A stretch of 64,000 nucleotides of DNA from Toxoplasma gondii ME49 (GCF_000006565.2 NC_031469.1:1129245-1193244); one strand, 5' to 3'. Positions 1 through 13,000 are shown, counted from the first letter of the stretch. The notes: generated by a model from the sequence alone, not told the origin. Program-made: numbers and translations.

Positions 1-591
1 TGTCAATCTTGACAGGAGAAAGAGAGCGAAACTGCATGCAGGCGGTTCATGTTACTGTGTGCGTAAATGTCCATGTAGTGCATCTGCATCTGTGTTCACA
101 TATATATATATATATATATATATGTCGCGAAAGCGGTGTGAATTGAAGCATGCTCAAGTGAGAGGTGTGCTGTTCTTGGCTACGCATGTTTCATGGCCGC
201 TTGCAGTCGTATTTATATTTTGCACAGTTGTAAAAGACCGTGCAAGCGCCATGATCGACGTTTCTGCTTTCTCTGTTCAGCTCTTCAGTCTCACGAGCGT
301 GGCGCTCTTCCTCAAGTGAGGCAGTCGGGAAGGACGCAGAGAAACGAATCCGAGGGAGACGCGAAGAACTCGAAGAGACGCCGCACAGGCCTCCTGACGC
401 CAGCGCCGTTTTTCTCTGGAGGCGCATCTCCCCCGCTGTTTCTGCTTGCGTGTCTCTCTTCTTTCCCACTATTTTCCACCATTCTGAAGAGTGCTCGAGA
501 TCGAGCTGGAGTCCTCGGATGGGCAGTTTTTTCGCTCTTCTCGACAGCGTGCATCTGGTCTTCCTTTTAGGGTGTCTGCTGTCTCTCTCAG

Positions 592-3500
592 ACTGTGGCA
601 GAAACCGCTGTTGGAACCGCCCGCGCTGTGTGCTCAACTCTACGGCGAATTGGCTCCGTTGCACGCATGCAACCTCTACGGTGAGAATCGAACAGATTTT
701 TTCCGAGTTCGAGACCCGCGACAAAATGGAAGGACCTTGTTCCCGTCAAGATATTCACTGATATCTGCGCCCAACAGGCGGAAGCGCAACGCGCCGACCG
801 TTGTTCACAAGCGCGCATCGACACATACTTCAGTGAATAATTATATATATATATATATATATACATATAAATATACATATATGTATATATATATATATGT
901 ACATGTATATATAAATATATGTATGTATATATGAATATATGTATATTTGACCACTTCTGTGTATCGTACCTGTGTACACGCGTATGTGTAAGTGGGTGTT
1001 CGGATCTATTAGATGAGCACGCATGCAGAAGAGATTGACCTTGATCGGTTTTTTGACTTGCATGAAGAACGTTGCGAGCCTGCATTCTTTTTCTTTTTCA
1101 TGCCGTTCTGTGTCTTTCGCGTACACACGCCGCGAGGACTCTCTCCACTTGTTTGTTCTCTTCAGGCTTGTTCGCGTCCGTCACTACCTCGCGCTATGAG
1201 GTGGTGATCGAAGAACTTCACCTGGTCGAAGACACTTCAACGCATCCCCCGACGACTCGAGAAACTTGGGTGGAACTCGATTTCCTCTACAAACCTGGTG
1301 AGTCTTCTCGCGATTCCGACAGCCAAAGCCAGAGCGGACCATCATCTGCTTGTCTCTCCTGTTCTTCTCCCTCCTCTCGCTCCTCCGTCTCCCGCGTCGC
1401 GTTCTGTGTGTGGTTTCTGCGCGTCCGCGTGTGAGATTCACTGCGACTGCTTTCTCTGCGCCGCTTCAGGCGACGTGGATCGCCGTCCGCCATGGCTCTG
1501 GCTGGGTCACATGCCTCGCCTCGACTGGCGACTCTGGTTTCTCCCGCTCCGTCTCGCGCGCGTTGTGAACCTGGCGATTCGCGACGGAGCCTCACCCGCC
1601 GCCGTCTCTGCGGCGCTGCAGCAAGGCGCCCCGAGCCTCTATCCTGCCTGGTGGCCGGTCCTGCTGGCGCGCATCTGCAGACGGCAGCCTGAAGTCCTCG
1701 CCTTGCTGGGACCGCAGCGCAACGTGAGCCGAGGGGAAACGCCGAGAGCGAGGGCGGCAACCGGCGAACTCGACAGAGACACGGGGAAGCAAGGCATTCG
1801 CACGAAAGGCGCGCGACGGGGAGGGGAAAAGCTCAGAAATGCGAAACGTTAATAAACATGGAAAAGAAAAACGGAGAGCGACAGCAAGCTGGAGGAAACA
1901 TGGAGTGGACACAGAGGGGGAGAGAAGAGCAGGAATCAGAACAAGAGGAAGAAAAGAACAACCCAATCAAACAGACAGAAGGAAAACGGAGTGCAGGGAT
2001 GAACGTGTCGAGACGTGTAGTTCTGCGTTTCTTGTCTCTTTTGCCAGATTGATTTGATGTTTCTCCACCTTTTTCGTGTGCCTATATTTCACGATTCAAC
2101 TGCTGTCTTGTCTTTTCGTCAAGATCGATTTGGCGCGTGCACCCTGTCCCCGCGGACTGAGAGTCAGTTTGTTCGACTTCCGTTTTCGACCGCCAGAGAA
2201 TTGCCCCCTCTACGCGGCCTTCTTCCCCGAAGGTAAGACCTTTCCCCCATTTCCCCTTCTCTTCAAGTGTTCTCTCATCCTCGAGGAAGAGGCGTTTTTG
2301 TCTTCTCTCGGACCAGCGACTTGCCTGGAACAAAAGGTCTTTCTCTCCAAAACTGTTTTGCTTCTCTGTCGGCGACAACGTATGGAAGGCCTAAACAAAA
2401 AAAAAGGTCGAAACCAAGTCGAGAGCGAGAGCGGCAGGGACCGCGGCCGGCAAATCCTTTCCTGGTCACCCTTTGCTGAATGGGCGCTTGCTGCCGACGT
2501 GAGGGTGTTTTCTTCTACACATCGACACCGCGCAGGAGACCGGGGCAGAACGCTGTGTTTCTTTCATACTCAAAGCGTGAACGTTTTCACACACATATAC
2601 ATAGAGATAGATCGAGATATACGCATATATATATATATATATATGTATGCGTAGATATGTATAGATATATGCATGTGTATATTGATCTGTACATCTGTAT
2701 TCATATAGAACTCTGGTGCGACGTGCATGCAGGTGTGGATTTCCAGTACGTGCGTAGACGTAGCACCCAGTGACTCTGTCTTCTGTTTGGTGCGACTGTA
2801 ACTCGGTGGTTCCTCTTTTCTTCACAAGTCTTCTCTGCGGACTCGGATGTTCGTCATTTTTCCACGACCTTTCAGGCATGCCTGCTCTGACTCCACAGGA
2901 GATCCAAGAAATTGAAGTGAGTCGCGTCCAAAGACACAAAACGATGTCGAGTCTAGCAGAGTCAACTGGACGTACCCTGCGCTCGGGAGTCCAAAGAAAC
3001 ACGCAAATATGTATCGTGGATGTTTGTATTCGTATATGACTGCTTCGCTGTGCTCCTACGCGCAAACCTGCAACCCTATAAAGAGCTGTATATATATATA
3101 TATATATGCTTTCATATGCATATATGTATACATATATGTATATATATATATATATATGTATACGAATACATATCCATCCAAGCGTGTGTTGCTGGAGTGT
3201 GTGTGTCACTATTTTTTGTGCCAGCAGTCGATGCGGTTTTGACAAGGAAGAGGACATGCGTCTTGTTTCTCCTTCTGTTTTTCGTTGAGTTGTCTCCGCG
3301 AGAGAAAGCAGGGAAGTTGTCGTTAGACACGGTCGAGAGGATCGATCGGTCATTTCCAACCTTTCTTGACGTTTCGGCTCGCACTTGAATTGAGAGCAAC
3401 TTAGATTTGTTCGTTTATTTTTATTCCGTTTGACGTTGTTGCCTGTTTTGAACTGTCCCGGTTTTTTTTGTTCATTTTCTTTCTTGCCTCGCTTTGCATT

Positions 3501-3736
3501 TTCGGATTCCCTTGTATTTTTCTTCCCCTCCGTGGCAGATTGTTTTCGTCGCGTTTTTCGATGTCCATTCGCCTCAGTGTTTTCGCCTCTTCTTTGTTCA
3601 GGAAGAGCTGCAGAACTGGGAAGTGGGCGACTGGTGGATGCGGCGACGCCACCGGACGATCGACCTTCTCTCCATTCGCTCATCCCCCAAAGGAGGCGCG
3701 GATGCTGGACTTGCTGAGAACTCGAACGAGTCTTAA
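592..3736 (+). CDS. Lipase maturation factor (LMF) family protein, C-terminal part, 5' end outside window
   Basis: Six exons join in phase: 592-680, 1166-1297, 1470-1723, 2124-2232, 2876-2916 and 3602-3736 (stop TAA). They give the last 252 residues. The joined protein reads HACNLYGLFASVTTSRYEVV, then WVELDFLYKPGDVDRRPPWL, then GHMPRLDWRLWFLPL. These match the conserved signatures of the LMF1/LMF2 family (NTYG, YEVVIEG, KPG..RRPP, H.PRLDW.MWF). Family members are multi-pass ER membrane proteins needed for folding of some secreted proteins, with lipases the classic clients in animals. The visible part corresponds to the lumenal C-terminal domain. The usual membrane-spanning N-terminal half must lie upstream, because the first exon enters in phase 2. 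The tail ends soon after WWMRRRHRTI. The client protein in this parasite cannot be inferred. Family call is strong; exon edges are good. Confidence 0.85.
842..945. repeat. (TA)n/TATG microsatellite in intron
   Basis: An alternating TA tract broken by single G or C substitutions lies in the intron between the first two visible exons of the LMF-family gene. Small open frames across it, with runs of IYIYI, are repeat artefacts. Confidence 0.9.
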
Positions 3737-6700
3737 GTCGGGAACTCTGCGTTTCGAGGAGAACCACGGATCTAAGGCTCGCGCAGAAGCAGGACGCGAG
3801 AAGGAGTCTGCGAATCGCAAGTGCAGAACTACGTCTAGGGAGAAGCACAGAAACACCCCGCACGAGAAACGTTGAGAGAGACAAAACAGGGAGAAGCAGC
3901 GGGGAGAGGGCGGAGCGCGAACGGAGAACAGGGAGAGGAGAAGGAGACATGGAAAAAGAGGACGAAGCAAGCATCTGCGCTGGAAACGAACGAGAGAGGA
4001 ACACGAGCACGGTGAAAGAGAGAGAACGAGGGAGCATGGAGGTGCACCCGCTGACGAACAAAAGGCAGAGGGGGGAGAACGGGTCTGCTTAGGATTCGAG
4101 GTCAAACGCAGTGAGCCATCGAGGCGTCCCGTTTTTCCTCCCCATTGCTGCTGCGAACCTTTCGTTCGAACTTTGCTCGGCGCGTTGCCGCATGCAGAGT
4201 CGTGGGTTCCCGTCTGTTTTTCCAAAGTCGCCGCTTCGGGGTGCGCTCTTGAAAGACGAAGACCTACACAGGTGGATTCACTATTCTACCTCGTGATAGA
4301 CTCTTTCGGCTTCACTTGCTACTTCTTAGAGGGGAAATCCGAAGCTTTTGTGGGGGTCAAGAGTCGTGAGTGCCCTGGGTATCTGCCGTCGAAAGTAGTC
4401 CCTCTCAAGCCTGGAGCTTCAACTCTGTTCACACACCTCCCCGAAAATCGAGTTGTCTTACAACACTTGCACGGTTTCCACTTCCCGTTGAACTTGAGTA
4501 CGCGAGATCCTCTCTCTCCGCGTGTCTCTACGCTTCATGATTTCAGAGCATCTGTGCATATCTGTCTATCCACCTATCTAGCAATTCGCTTTTTTCGCGG
4601 CCTGCCTCTGCAGCTGGCCGTCGTTCGTACACCGCCAGAGGTCCTGCTCGGGACAAGTTGTTTCTGGCTGATCTTTCCCCTTCGTCAAAACACTCTGCGA
4701 TTCATGGTCTGTTCCGGAGTTCACAATGAGCTAAGGAGATCCCACGGCTTCGACAGGTGATGCTCGATCGATAGACACGAAAACAAAAGACGCCACCAGC
4801 TCGCTTCACTTGTCTCTGGAGTCTTCTTTCTCCAGCGTGAGTCTTCCTTGCCAGTGGCGCACACACAGCAGCAGAGTGGAGCATCGGTGGGTTTTCTCCC
4901 GTTGAGCTATCCACCTCAGGTTGCAGCATCCTCACGAGAGACGCGCATTAATCACGAAAGCAGTCGCAGAAGATCTCTTCCTTTGCCTGTGACATCTGGC
5001 TTCGAGAACGCTTCTCGGACTGCTCAGGAAGTCTCCCACTAGACGCACGGTTATTTCAACACCGAAGAGACACGGCATCTTTACAGCAGCGTGCAGGGAG
5101 GTCGAGGGCGACTCGCCCACGGAGTATGAATAGCAAAGCTACGGATGATTTAAACGTTTTCTAGAGATGATAATCAGAACAGTATTCAGCTGACCGTGCA
5201 CTGTGCGCAAAAACCCAAGTGACTGCGCAGAGGGAGAAAATAGTGTCTAACGGTGTCGACCTGGACACCGCAGATCAAGTAAACCGAGAAGTCCTACGCC
5301 AAAAGTATCGACTCAAACTCCAGGCGGGAAATAGAGAGACTCACACGATCTGAAATCTGTGGACATACACATCGAGTGCCCGCGGACACCGGACTCGCAG
5401 TTTTATCAGCTCTCAGAAAACTCGGAAAACACGAGTGGTTTGCGCGTGTTGTCACGCCGCCGCTCGTGACTCGCTCTACATTTTCAGTGGAGGAAACCAT
5501 TTCGCTTGCCGTGCCCAACTTTCTGCCTTTCTTCCCCGGTAATCGAAATCTCATCAGTAGTGCTTAACTCTGATCAACAGCGCAAGCGAAAAGGAAGCAA
5601 TATGGCTTGCAGAATACCCGACTAATCGGCGCGATTCGACCACACCGTTTACTCAACAAGAACAAAGTGTGCTTGCTGGATCTCTGAAGCGTTTTTCTTG
5701 CATGGGCAGTTGCTGCGTGAAACAGGGAATTCTGTTGTTCCACGAGACCTGCACTTCAGGTGGTTTCGGTTTCTGCAGAACAGTCAAAACCTATCTGAAC
5801 AGTCCCTAGTGAGCTCCGTTCGTTTTGTCGCTCTGTCGCTCAAATTGAATAAAAACACTTGTCAGGATGCCGGAAAAGTTCTCTCATCGATCTAAAAGCG
5901 TTACCGAGTAGTCGGACTGGTAAGCTCTCAGAGTGAAGCAAAGGACAAGCCGTCGCCACGGATCTAAAGTCTTTGTGCGTACTTCACAGCCGCAGCGTTG
6001 TCGTTCCAGGCTCTTTTGGAGTTTGAAGGAAGATGGAATTTCTGTTGCTCCGACAAACTCCGTTTTTTCGCTGCGAAAAAAGACCTCAAAAAAGAGGCAC
6101 TTTTCCCTAGCGAATTTGCACCTTTGCACCGGAAGGGCGAGGCCCACACACAGATGTGGGCCGAGCATTTTTTGGTGTTATTTCGCCGACAGAAAAGCGT
6201 TTTTAGAGTTTCTTAGTATCGAGAAATGTCGAGTTTCAGTGAGAGTTTTGTAAACCGCGTGTACCAGCGATTGTGCCTCGTGTGTCTTGCTTCTTGAAGC
6301 AACTCCTCTGTGGCGTGAGTTCCTAAGGTCACTTCGAGAGCTTTTTAATACGGCATTCTAAGATATCAGCTGGGGATCAGCATCCTTGGATAAACAGAGG
6401 ATCTGTGTATGCGATCGTCGAGGACCAGTGCATGTCGAATGTTGTTTGTGGCCAAAACGTTTCGTGTGATTTGTCCAATGGAAAGAGCGGCGCTATCAAC
6501 GTGACTGCACATGTCCAGAAAACTAAGGGGACGTTACGTATGTTGATTTGAAAACGACATCTCGATCAACATGTCTGTGCTTGCGTTCAAATATCTTTGA
6601 ACGTGTCTTTGCGGCGACTGCCTGTACGCGCCTCCAGCCTCTTGAAGTTACAGTTCTACAGTTGGAAACTATTTTTTTCCTCAGTGTTTTTCGGCTTCCG

Positions 6701-7354
6701 AAGATCTCCTGTTCTCTCCTCGTCTTCTGTCACCTGTCTCTAGAATCCCTGCAAAGTCCAATGCCTTTTTCTCTGTCGGGAACGGCAGTCTAAAACTTGT
6801 TCTTGCCGTGAAACCTCTTAACTATCCTCAGGTTTCTCTTCCACAGAAGATCAGTATCATTCACCACTTTCGATGTATTTCTCTACCTCTACTACGAGTC
6901 GTAGGTACATGCGTTCCGAGACGTTTGTGTTCGTGCACACTCGATGCCAAGAACATTCCATTTAGTGACTTTCGTGTGTTTCTTTTTGCAGTTCTACGGC
7001 TCTCCCTCCACATGTAACCGCAACACTGTCTCCACATTTGTCTCTGTCCTTCTCAACAGATGCCTGGTCTCCTTTTCTCTCATCCCCTCCTTCCCGTACA
7101 CTGAGTTGTTTGTGCATTTCAAAATCCCGCTTCCAACTCTTTCCCTCCCTTCTTCATATCCTCTCTTTTCCTTGTCAGAATCCTTTCGGTCCTCTCAATG
7201 TCGCACCCACTCTCTGACTTGGGTTCCTCGACTTCCTGTGCTGCCTGTTACTCCCTGTAATCCGAGATTCATCTTCGTTCTTTCCTTCTGTCTCCTTTCC
7301 TTCTCTCTTTCTTTCTTTCTTTCTTTCTTTCTTTCATCTTTCTTTCTCTACACC
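3737..7354. other. Intergenic region between two tandem plus-strand genes
   Basis: No convincing coding exon was seen on either strand. The open frames of 60-195 codons here lack ATG starts in good context, flanking splice signals, or protein-like composition. The segment must hold the 3' UTR of the LMF-family gene. Near its right end it becomes increasingly pyrimidine-rich (7040-7354), as expected for the promoter and 5' leader of the next gene. A spliced 5' UTR cannot be excluded. Confidence 0.6.
7301..7350 (+). repeat. CTTT-type pyrimidine tract in 5' leader
   Basis: About eight consecutive CTTT units lie directly upstream of the ATG at 7355. They are probably transcribed 5' leader of the membrane-protein gene. 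The frame is open across the tract, so an upstream-extended reading frame exists but is repeat-derived. Confidence 0.8.
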
Positions 7355-9085
7355 ATGCAACATCAACAGCGACCGGAGACGGTTCACATTGGCGGCGACC
7401 GTTCGCCGATTCCTCAAATGTTCACTCCCATGCCTTCTAAAAGCTACTCGTTTGCAGACAAACCGAGTGTGAGTCGTATGGTGTGCGCAGGATCTCACGC
7501 GGACGCTGTGAGTGGCATTGCGCATCGCATGCATGCAGCTGAGCATTACCAGTTTCGGATTTCTGCGACTTGTGTGATTCTCACGATCTTGAACCTTTAC
7601 GTGTTGCTCGAGAGACTTGGCCTGAAAAAAGCGAACCTCATTCTCCAGCTTGGCTACCTCGCCGTCGCTCTCAGAGCCCTCCCGGCTGTCTGCTGTGCCT
7701 ACATGTGCTGGACGCGGATGCCGAGCGCCGGGAAACGGTTTCGCCCCCAGGACAAGCGAACCGGGGAGAAGTGGCTAGACCAGCGTCGCGGCAGTGCTAC
7801 GGAGAACATGCGCGCGTTTTCCTGGAGAGGCGACAGTCGCTCAAACCATCTCGTGGAACCGGAACATCAACTGCTTCTGAAGCACCTCAGTCCAACGGGG
7901 CTCGAAATCGTGGTGGAGTCAGAGCGCAGACACCGCAGTTTCTCGCTGTGCGCGACCGGCGCGCTTCTGCTGCTTGCATGCAGCGACCTGTGCCACGGTT
8001 ACTCAGACTTGTGGTCTCTTCTCCATCTTGAAAAAGGGGAGCTTCTGGCGCAGACCGCCGAAAGGCCGCCGCTCTTCGGACCCTCGCCTCCAGGCGTCGC
8101 CCGCGAGGGCTTCGCTGTCTATCCACCTGAGCTGAAAGCACGGCCCAGTTCCTTCGCGACCCTCGCTGCGCCAAGCGCCTTGGTGCTGGCGCCTCTCTTC
8201 GAAGCTGCCGCTGCGTTCTGTCTGCTGAAAGCTGTCAACATTCAACTCGGCAGTGGCGACTCTCAAAACGGAAAACAAGGCGGTAACGGCCGAGTGTCGC
8301 TGTCCAACGCGAGGGAAGCAGACAAGGCGAACGCGCTCAGGAGAGACGACGGAGACTTCCGAGACGCCGAAAACGAGGGCAGCGCCCGAGACTCCTGGTG
8401 GGGGTCGAAATCGTTTTACTTGCATGCGTTCTTCCAAGCGCCTCTCTGCCTTCTCTGCTATCTGATTCTTGTCCATTGGCCGTCTCTGCATCCGTCGCGG
8501 CCTCGTCCTGTCCACGCCGCCTTCGCCTCGCGAGGAATGGCTGCATGCGTCGACTGGATCGTCCGACTCAGCACCGTGGTCACTCTTTCCCTTTTCTCCC
8601 AAGGATGGACTCGTTGCTTATCGCGGGCGTTGCTGCCTTTTCTCGAGGCGAAAAAAGAGCAGAAAAACCCTCCCGTATTTGTCAGAAAGCCGTCAAGAGT
8701 CCTCCTGTTCCTCGCCCTGCTTCTCCTTCTCTTCAGCATCACTGTGCAGGCCTTGACGGCTTTTCTGCCCTATGTGCAAGGCTTGGAAAACGTTTCTTAC
8801 ATCTGGGGAGTTCTCCGCCGAGCTTCGATGGAAGAGCGCGTCGTGGTCTGCGTCGGGCTCTTGTCGCATTTCTTCGCTCTTTTTCTCATCGCTTGTTCCG
8901 GGACTTCTTTCGGGATGAAAAACCACCTGGTTTCCGCCGCACTCAGGGGGGAAACGATTGATGAAGAAAGCGAACTTTACTCGGCTTCTCTCGCCTCCCC
9001 CCCAACTCTGCTCGTGGAAGGAAAACCTGTCGCCTGCAGGGCCGACGGAGCAGAAGGTGTGGGGACGCGAGCGAAATCCGATTAG
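7355..9085 (+). CDS. Polytopic membrane protein of unknown family, single exon
   Basis: A single open frame of 576 residues runs from ATG (context CACCATGC) to TAG. The frame is open further upstream, but that part is a pyrimidine tract with no ATG preferred over 7355. The N-terminal 65 residues are hydrophilic. About eight hydrophobic segments follow, near residues 69-88, 94-118, 196-215, 272-293, 354-374, 396-416, 448-471 and 495-516. Two polar loops (about 120-195 and 300-350) and a polar tail of about 60 residues separate or follow them. No signal peptide is evident. No motif lets me name a transporter, channel or enzyme class. It is intronless between intron-rich neighbours, although a 5' non-coding exon could be missed. 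It is almost certainly a real gene; function is unknown. Confidence 0.8.
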   Translation: MQHQQRPETVHIGGDRSPIPQMFTPMPSKSYSFADKPSVSRMVCAGSHADAVSGIAHRMHAAEHYQFRISATCVILTILNLYVLLERLGLKKANLILQLGYLAVALRALPAVCCAYMCWTRMPSAGKRFRPQDKRTGEKWLDQRRGSATENMRAFSWRGDSRSNHLVEPEHQLLLKHLSPTGLEIVVESERRHRSFSLCATGALLLLACSDLCHGYSDLWSLLHLEKGELLAQTAERPPLFGPSPPGVAREGFAVYPPELKARPSSFATLAAPSALVLAPLFEAAAAFCLLKAVNIQLGSGDSQNGKQGGNGRVSLSNAREADKANALRRDDGDFRDAENEGSARDSWWGSKSFYLHAFFQAPLCLLCYLILVHWPSLHPSRPRPVHAAFASRGMAACVDWIVRLSTVVTLSLFSQGWTRCLSRALLPFLEAKKEQKNPPVFVRKPSRVLLFLALLLLLFSITVQALTAFLPYVQGLENVSYIWGVLRRASMEERVVVCVGLLSHFFALFLIACSGTSFGMKNHLVSAALRGETIDEESELYSASLASPPTLLVEGKPVACRADGAEGVGTRAKSD

Positions 9086-9279
9086 AAGAAAAGTTCTGAC
9101 CGAAACGCGAAAAACGAGGCAATCACGAAGAGCGGTCAGTCCCCAGGCAGCTACGGGAGACGAGAGGAAAACTGACAAAGACCCAAAACGCGCCTGCTTC
9201 ATCTTCACGTAAAGTGTCAACGTCCGATTGGAACGACGACAACAGTCCCAGAGAGATTCACCTCCGTTTTCACTTTTGC

Positions 9280-9748
9280 ATTGACGGCCAGTCTATGTGG
9301 ATAACTACATGTAGGTGCATTGATGGCCAGTCTATGTGGATAGCTACATGTAGGCGCATTGATGGCCAGTCTATGTGGATAGCTACATGTAGGCGCATTG
9401 ATGGCCAGTCTATGTGGATAGCTACATGTAGGCGCATTGATGGCCAGTCTATGTGGATATCTACATATAGGCTCATTGATGGCCAGTCTATGTGGATATC
9501 TACATATAGGCTCATTGATGGCCAGTCTATGTGGATATCTACATATAGGCGCATTGATGGCCAGTCTATGTGGATAGCTACATGTAGGCGCATTGATGGC
9601 CAGTCTATGTGGATATCTACATATAGGCTCATTGATGGCCAGTCTATGTGGATATCTACATATAGGCTCATTGATGGCCAGTCTATGTGGATATCTACAT
9701 ATAGGCTCATTGATGGCCAGCGTATGGATATCTACTTGTAGGCGCATT
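9280..9748. repeat. 39-bp minisatellite, 12 copies
   Basis: Twelve head-to-tail copies of a 39-bp unit contain the word GATGGCCAGTCTATGTGG. Two main variants differ at the centre (GATAGCTACATGTAG and GATATCTACATATAG). After an aberrant first copy the order is three of the first kind, three of the second, one of the first, three of the second, then a degenerate last copy. Because 39 is divisible by three, the array stays open in several frames on both strands, giving spurious ORFs of 146-178 codons. It sits just past the 3' end of the membrane-protein gene. Confidence 0.95.
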
Positions 9749-9978
9749 GGCATTTCTCCATTTAGGGGCTCTTCAGCTTGCCTATGTGCTTCGATACATT
9801 TTCATATGCGGGCAGTGTCCCATATGAGGAAATATCTATATATATACATAAGTATATACATGCATATATACATACATATATACATGCATATATGTATATA
9901 TATACATATATGCGTATTCATTTGCGTAGACACAGACCGAAGCAGCCCTGCCTCTCTACACATGGCTGTCGACGTGTC

Positions 9979-10019
<41 letters not shown>

Positions 10020-13000
10020 CGTTTCGGTGACGTCATGATGGTGCACATGTACATATATATATATATATATATACTGGAGTGGAAACCAGTCATGCTGACA
10101 TGTGATTGAAGTCATCTGTACGAACAGGAAGGGAGGCGAAGGTCATACGTGCGGTAGTGAATGTAAAGGTCATAGAATCTCACCGGTATCGTGTAGCAGA
10201 GTCCTCGCTTCAGAGCTCAGCTTGTTTCAGAAGCATGTCTCAACTCTGTGACAACATTTCATGCGTGTATATCTCTGTATAGAGGTGTGTCTATACATGC
10301 ATGCATGTTTGCTTAGATTCCATCTTTACTGTGCACGTGTACGAAAGTATAGGTGTGTATTTTCACGCATGCATGCATACATGTATGAATACCAGCTTTT
10401 ATACGCATATATATATATATATGCCTCGATGCGTATACGCTAGTACGTGTAGATACAAGAAGCAACACAACGTAGCTTGATTTGGCGTTGTGTCGGGTCT
10501 GATGGCAAGCAAGGAAGTTTTTCTGGGGGGGCAGATGGTGCATAAATCGTAAAACTATGTATGTCTTTCGAGAGGTGATTTGTTCTCGTATCGCTGTTGC
10601 GCTGTGTGTCGAAACGACCTCGAAGGTCTCTCAGTTTCTCTCTTCTCCTCCTCCTCTGCAGCAAATACTGTTGACGAGTGTCTCCAGCGAGAAACACTGT
10701 AAACGATGGACACTGTGTAGTGGAGGCATCGGATTCAAACGTTCACTGAGTCCGCTAACGGGGTGAGTATTCGGCCTCACTCGAACGGTCGCAGGGGTGG
10801 ACTTCACAGGAGTGACACAAGGACAGACGCGACGTCGGAGACTTGCGAGGTGCTGTCTCTCAGACCTACCTGCAGAGCGACAGAAAACTCTGACGGCTGT
10901 CCTACACAGCTGCTTCACCTGACAAGAAAATGCGTTGATCTATTTCTCCACCGACAGTCATAAAGCGCTGTGCGCACACGGGAGAACCGAGGATAGAGAA
11001 ACGCAACTCAACAGTAGAACCATATAGACTGCCCGCCGCAGGCTGCACGGCACGAAGAAAATCGGATAGGGTCTGCGGGACTATACCAAACACACCTGCC
11101 GCGAAAACGAAAGAGACATCAGCGACGTTTCCTCTGTGTCGCCTCGAGGTTCGCATCCTAACGTCCATCACGACGCTGCACCTACTTGTAAATTCTCCCG
11201 GAGTCTGGAGACGGCAGAAAACCAAGAGAAATGCGCATCAAGACGCAACGACGGAAAGGCGACACTTGCGGTGCATGCACATCCCACAGTTTTCTCACCG
11301 TTGAAAAAAAGCCTGCGCTGCGATTCTCGCCGGGTGGGACAAAGCTGAGTCTCAAAGTCAACTTCCGCAGGACAAAGCGAGAGACATATTTCTCTCTTCT
11401 ATAAGCAAACGTTTTTCACGTTCCGAAAAGAAGACATTTCACACATCTCTTTTTTGGGTGCCTGTCCTGCCTCGTAACAGGAAACGTCTAGTCGTAGCGT
11501 TCTTCTACTCACATTGACTGTACTGCAAAGAACACAATCCTACTTACACAAATGAGAATATACAAAGAGAGTCACGCTCATCTGTGTATGTGCCTATACA
11601 AGTACGGGAATGACAGTACACGGGATAGCTAAGACCTTTCTCTCCTCAGTGCCAACTTTGTACTGAGGTCTCTATTTTTGGTTTGGAAGTCGTTTGCCCC
11701 GGCGATCTTGCACACACTACTAGAATTCGCCGTCCCCGGCTGTAGTGAGGAAGCCCTTTGGTGACGGTGTTGACGCGAAGAGCAGACAAGCTTCTGGGTT
11801 CGACACACGTAGAGCCCCGTCGAGATGACAACAGAGAATCTGCATCCTTTTTTCTCTACGCGCGCAAATGTCAACTGCTATCCCGATAGGTCAATAGGAA
11901 ACGCGTCGTCCTTTTCAACAACATGTGCAGACACCTACAGATATTTCGCTGTCTGTAAATAAGCATCTACATATATATATATATATGTATACGTATGTAT
12001 ATGTATACGTATATATATATGTATATATATATATATATGTTTAGGACTTGCTACACGCGAGGTTGTGATGATGCATTCGTGCTCCTATCGCACAGGGAAT
12101 ATGTTCTGCTTCTTTTCAAGAGCTTGTTCGCGCTGCGTGGAGTTCTGGTTGAGACACTCGCCCCGAGATCTGCGTGTGGAATTTCAACCCGTTGCTTTCG
12201 TGGACCGGACTCGCATGCAGTCCGAGAAACGCACGAAACCACGAAAAAGAAAAGAAAAAGAAAGACACACCTTGCGCCTCGGAACGCGGGAGCCCCATCG
12301 TTTCCCCATGCATCCTCTGCAGGTAGCGTGAGCAAATCCGGACAGCTCAACACTCGCTCGCGCACCGAAGAAAGTACATGAAAATAACATACAAAAATAA
12401 CATACACACATACCTACACACATATATATATATATATATAATTCGAGTCACGTGCATGCACCGAATTGCGTTGGCGAGACAAACGGTGTACGCTTTAAAA
12501 TGCTGCACAGAGGAAAGCAAGGGAAGGACAAGAGCACTCTCTCGATCCTGTTGTTTAGAGAGACACAGTTCTTCACTCTCGTGACAACGCGGAGACGGAT
12601 ACTGCAGAAAGAAACGGCGGCAACGGCCATGACGGATGCATCCCGCACAGATACGGGTCGCACGTAGAAATTCACACAAACCTGTTTACAGAAAAAAAGA
12701 CAACAAACTTCATCAGGCATAGACATATCCACCCTCACACGTGATACAGTTTTCAAACACACTCGCCATGACTTGCGCAAGGACATATATACTATATACT
12801 GACAGCCATATCTCGGAGACGCATGCATGCATGCATTTGTTGGTGCATGCACGTCTCACTTCCCAGGAAGCCCCAGGGAAAACGGGCATTGACAATTATC
12901 GGGAAAGCCTCTCTACTCACACCCACATCAGGGAGATGAGATAAAGAGAACAAGTGGACGTCTCTCTGTCTTCTCCCTGTCTTTCGTTTTTCTATGTCGC

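Noticed and set aside
4173..4760. 195-codon plus-strand frame in the first intergenic region
   Set aside because: It starts at a non-ATG codon, has no splice support, and a composition unlike the recognised exons nearby.
6944..7354. N-terminal extension of the membrane protein
   Set aside because: It is a pyrimidine-tract translation dominated by Phe, Leu and Ser, with CTTT repeats and no advantage over the ATG at 7355.
9280..9748. CRISPR-like array
   Set aside because: Units are contiguous with no unique spacers, and the genome is eukaryotic.
9214..9753. Repeat proteins on either strand across 9214-9753
   Set aside because: They are consequences of a 39-bp period. Both strands are open equally, there is no start context or splice signal, and no flanking coding sequence.
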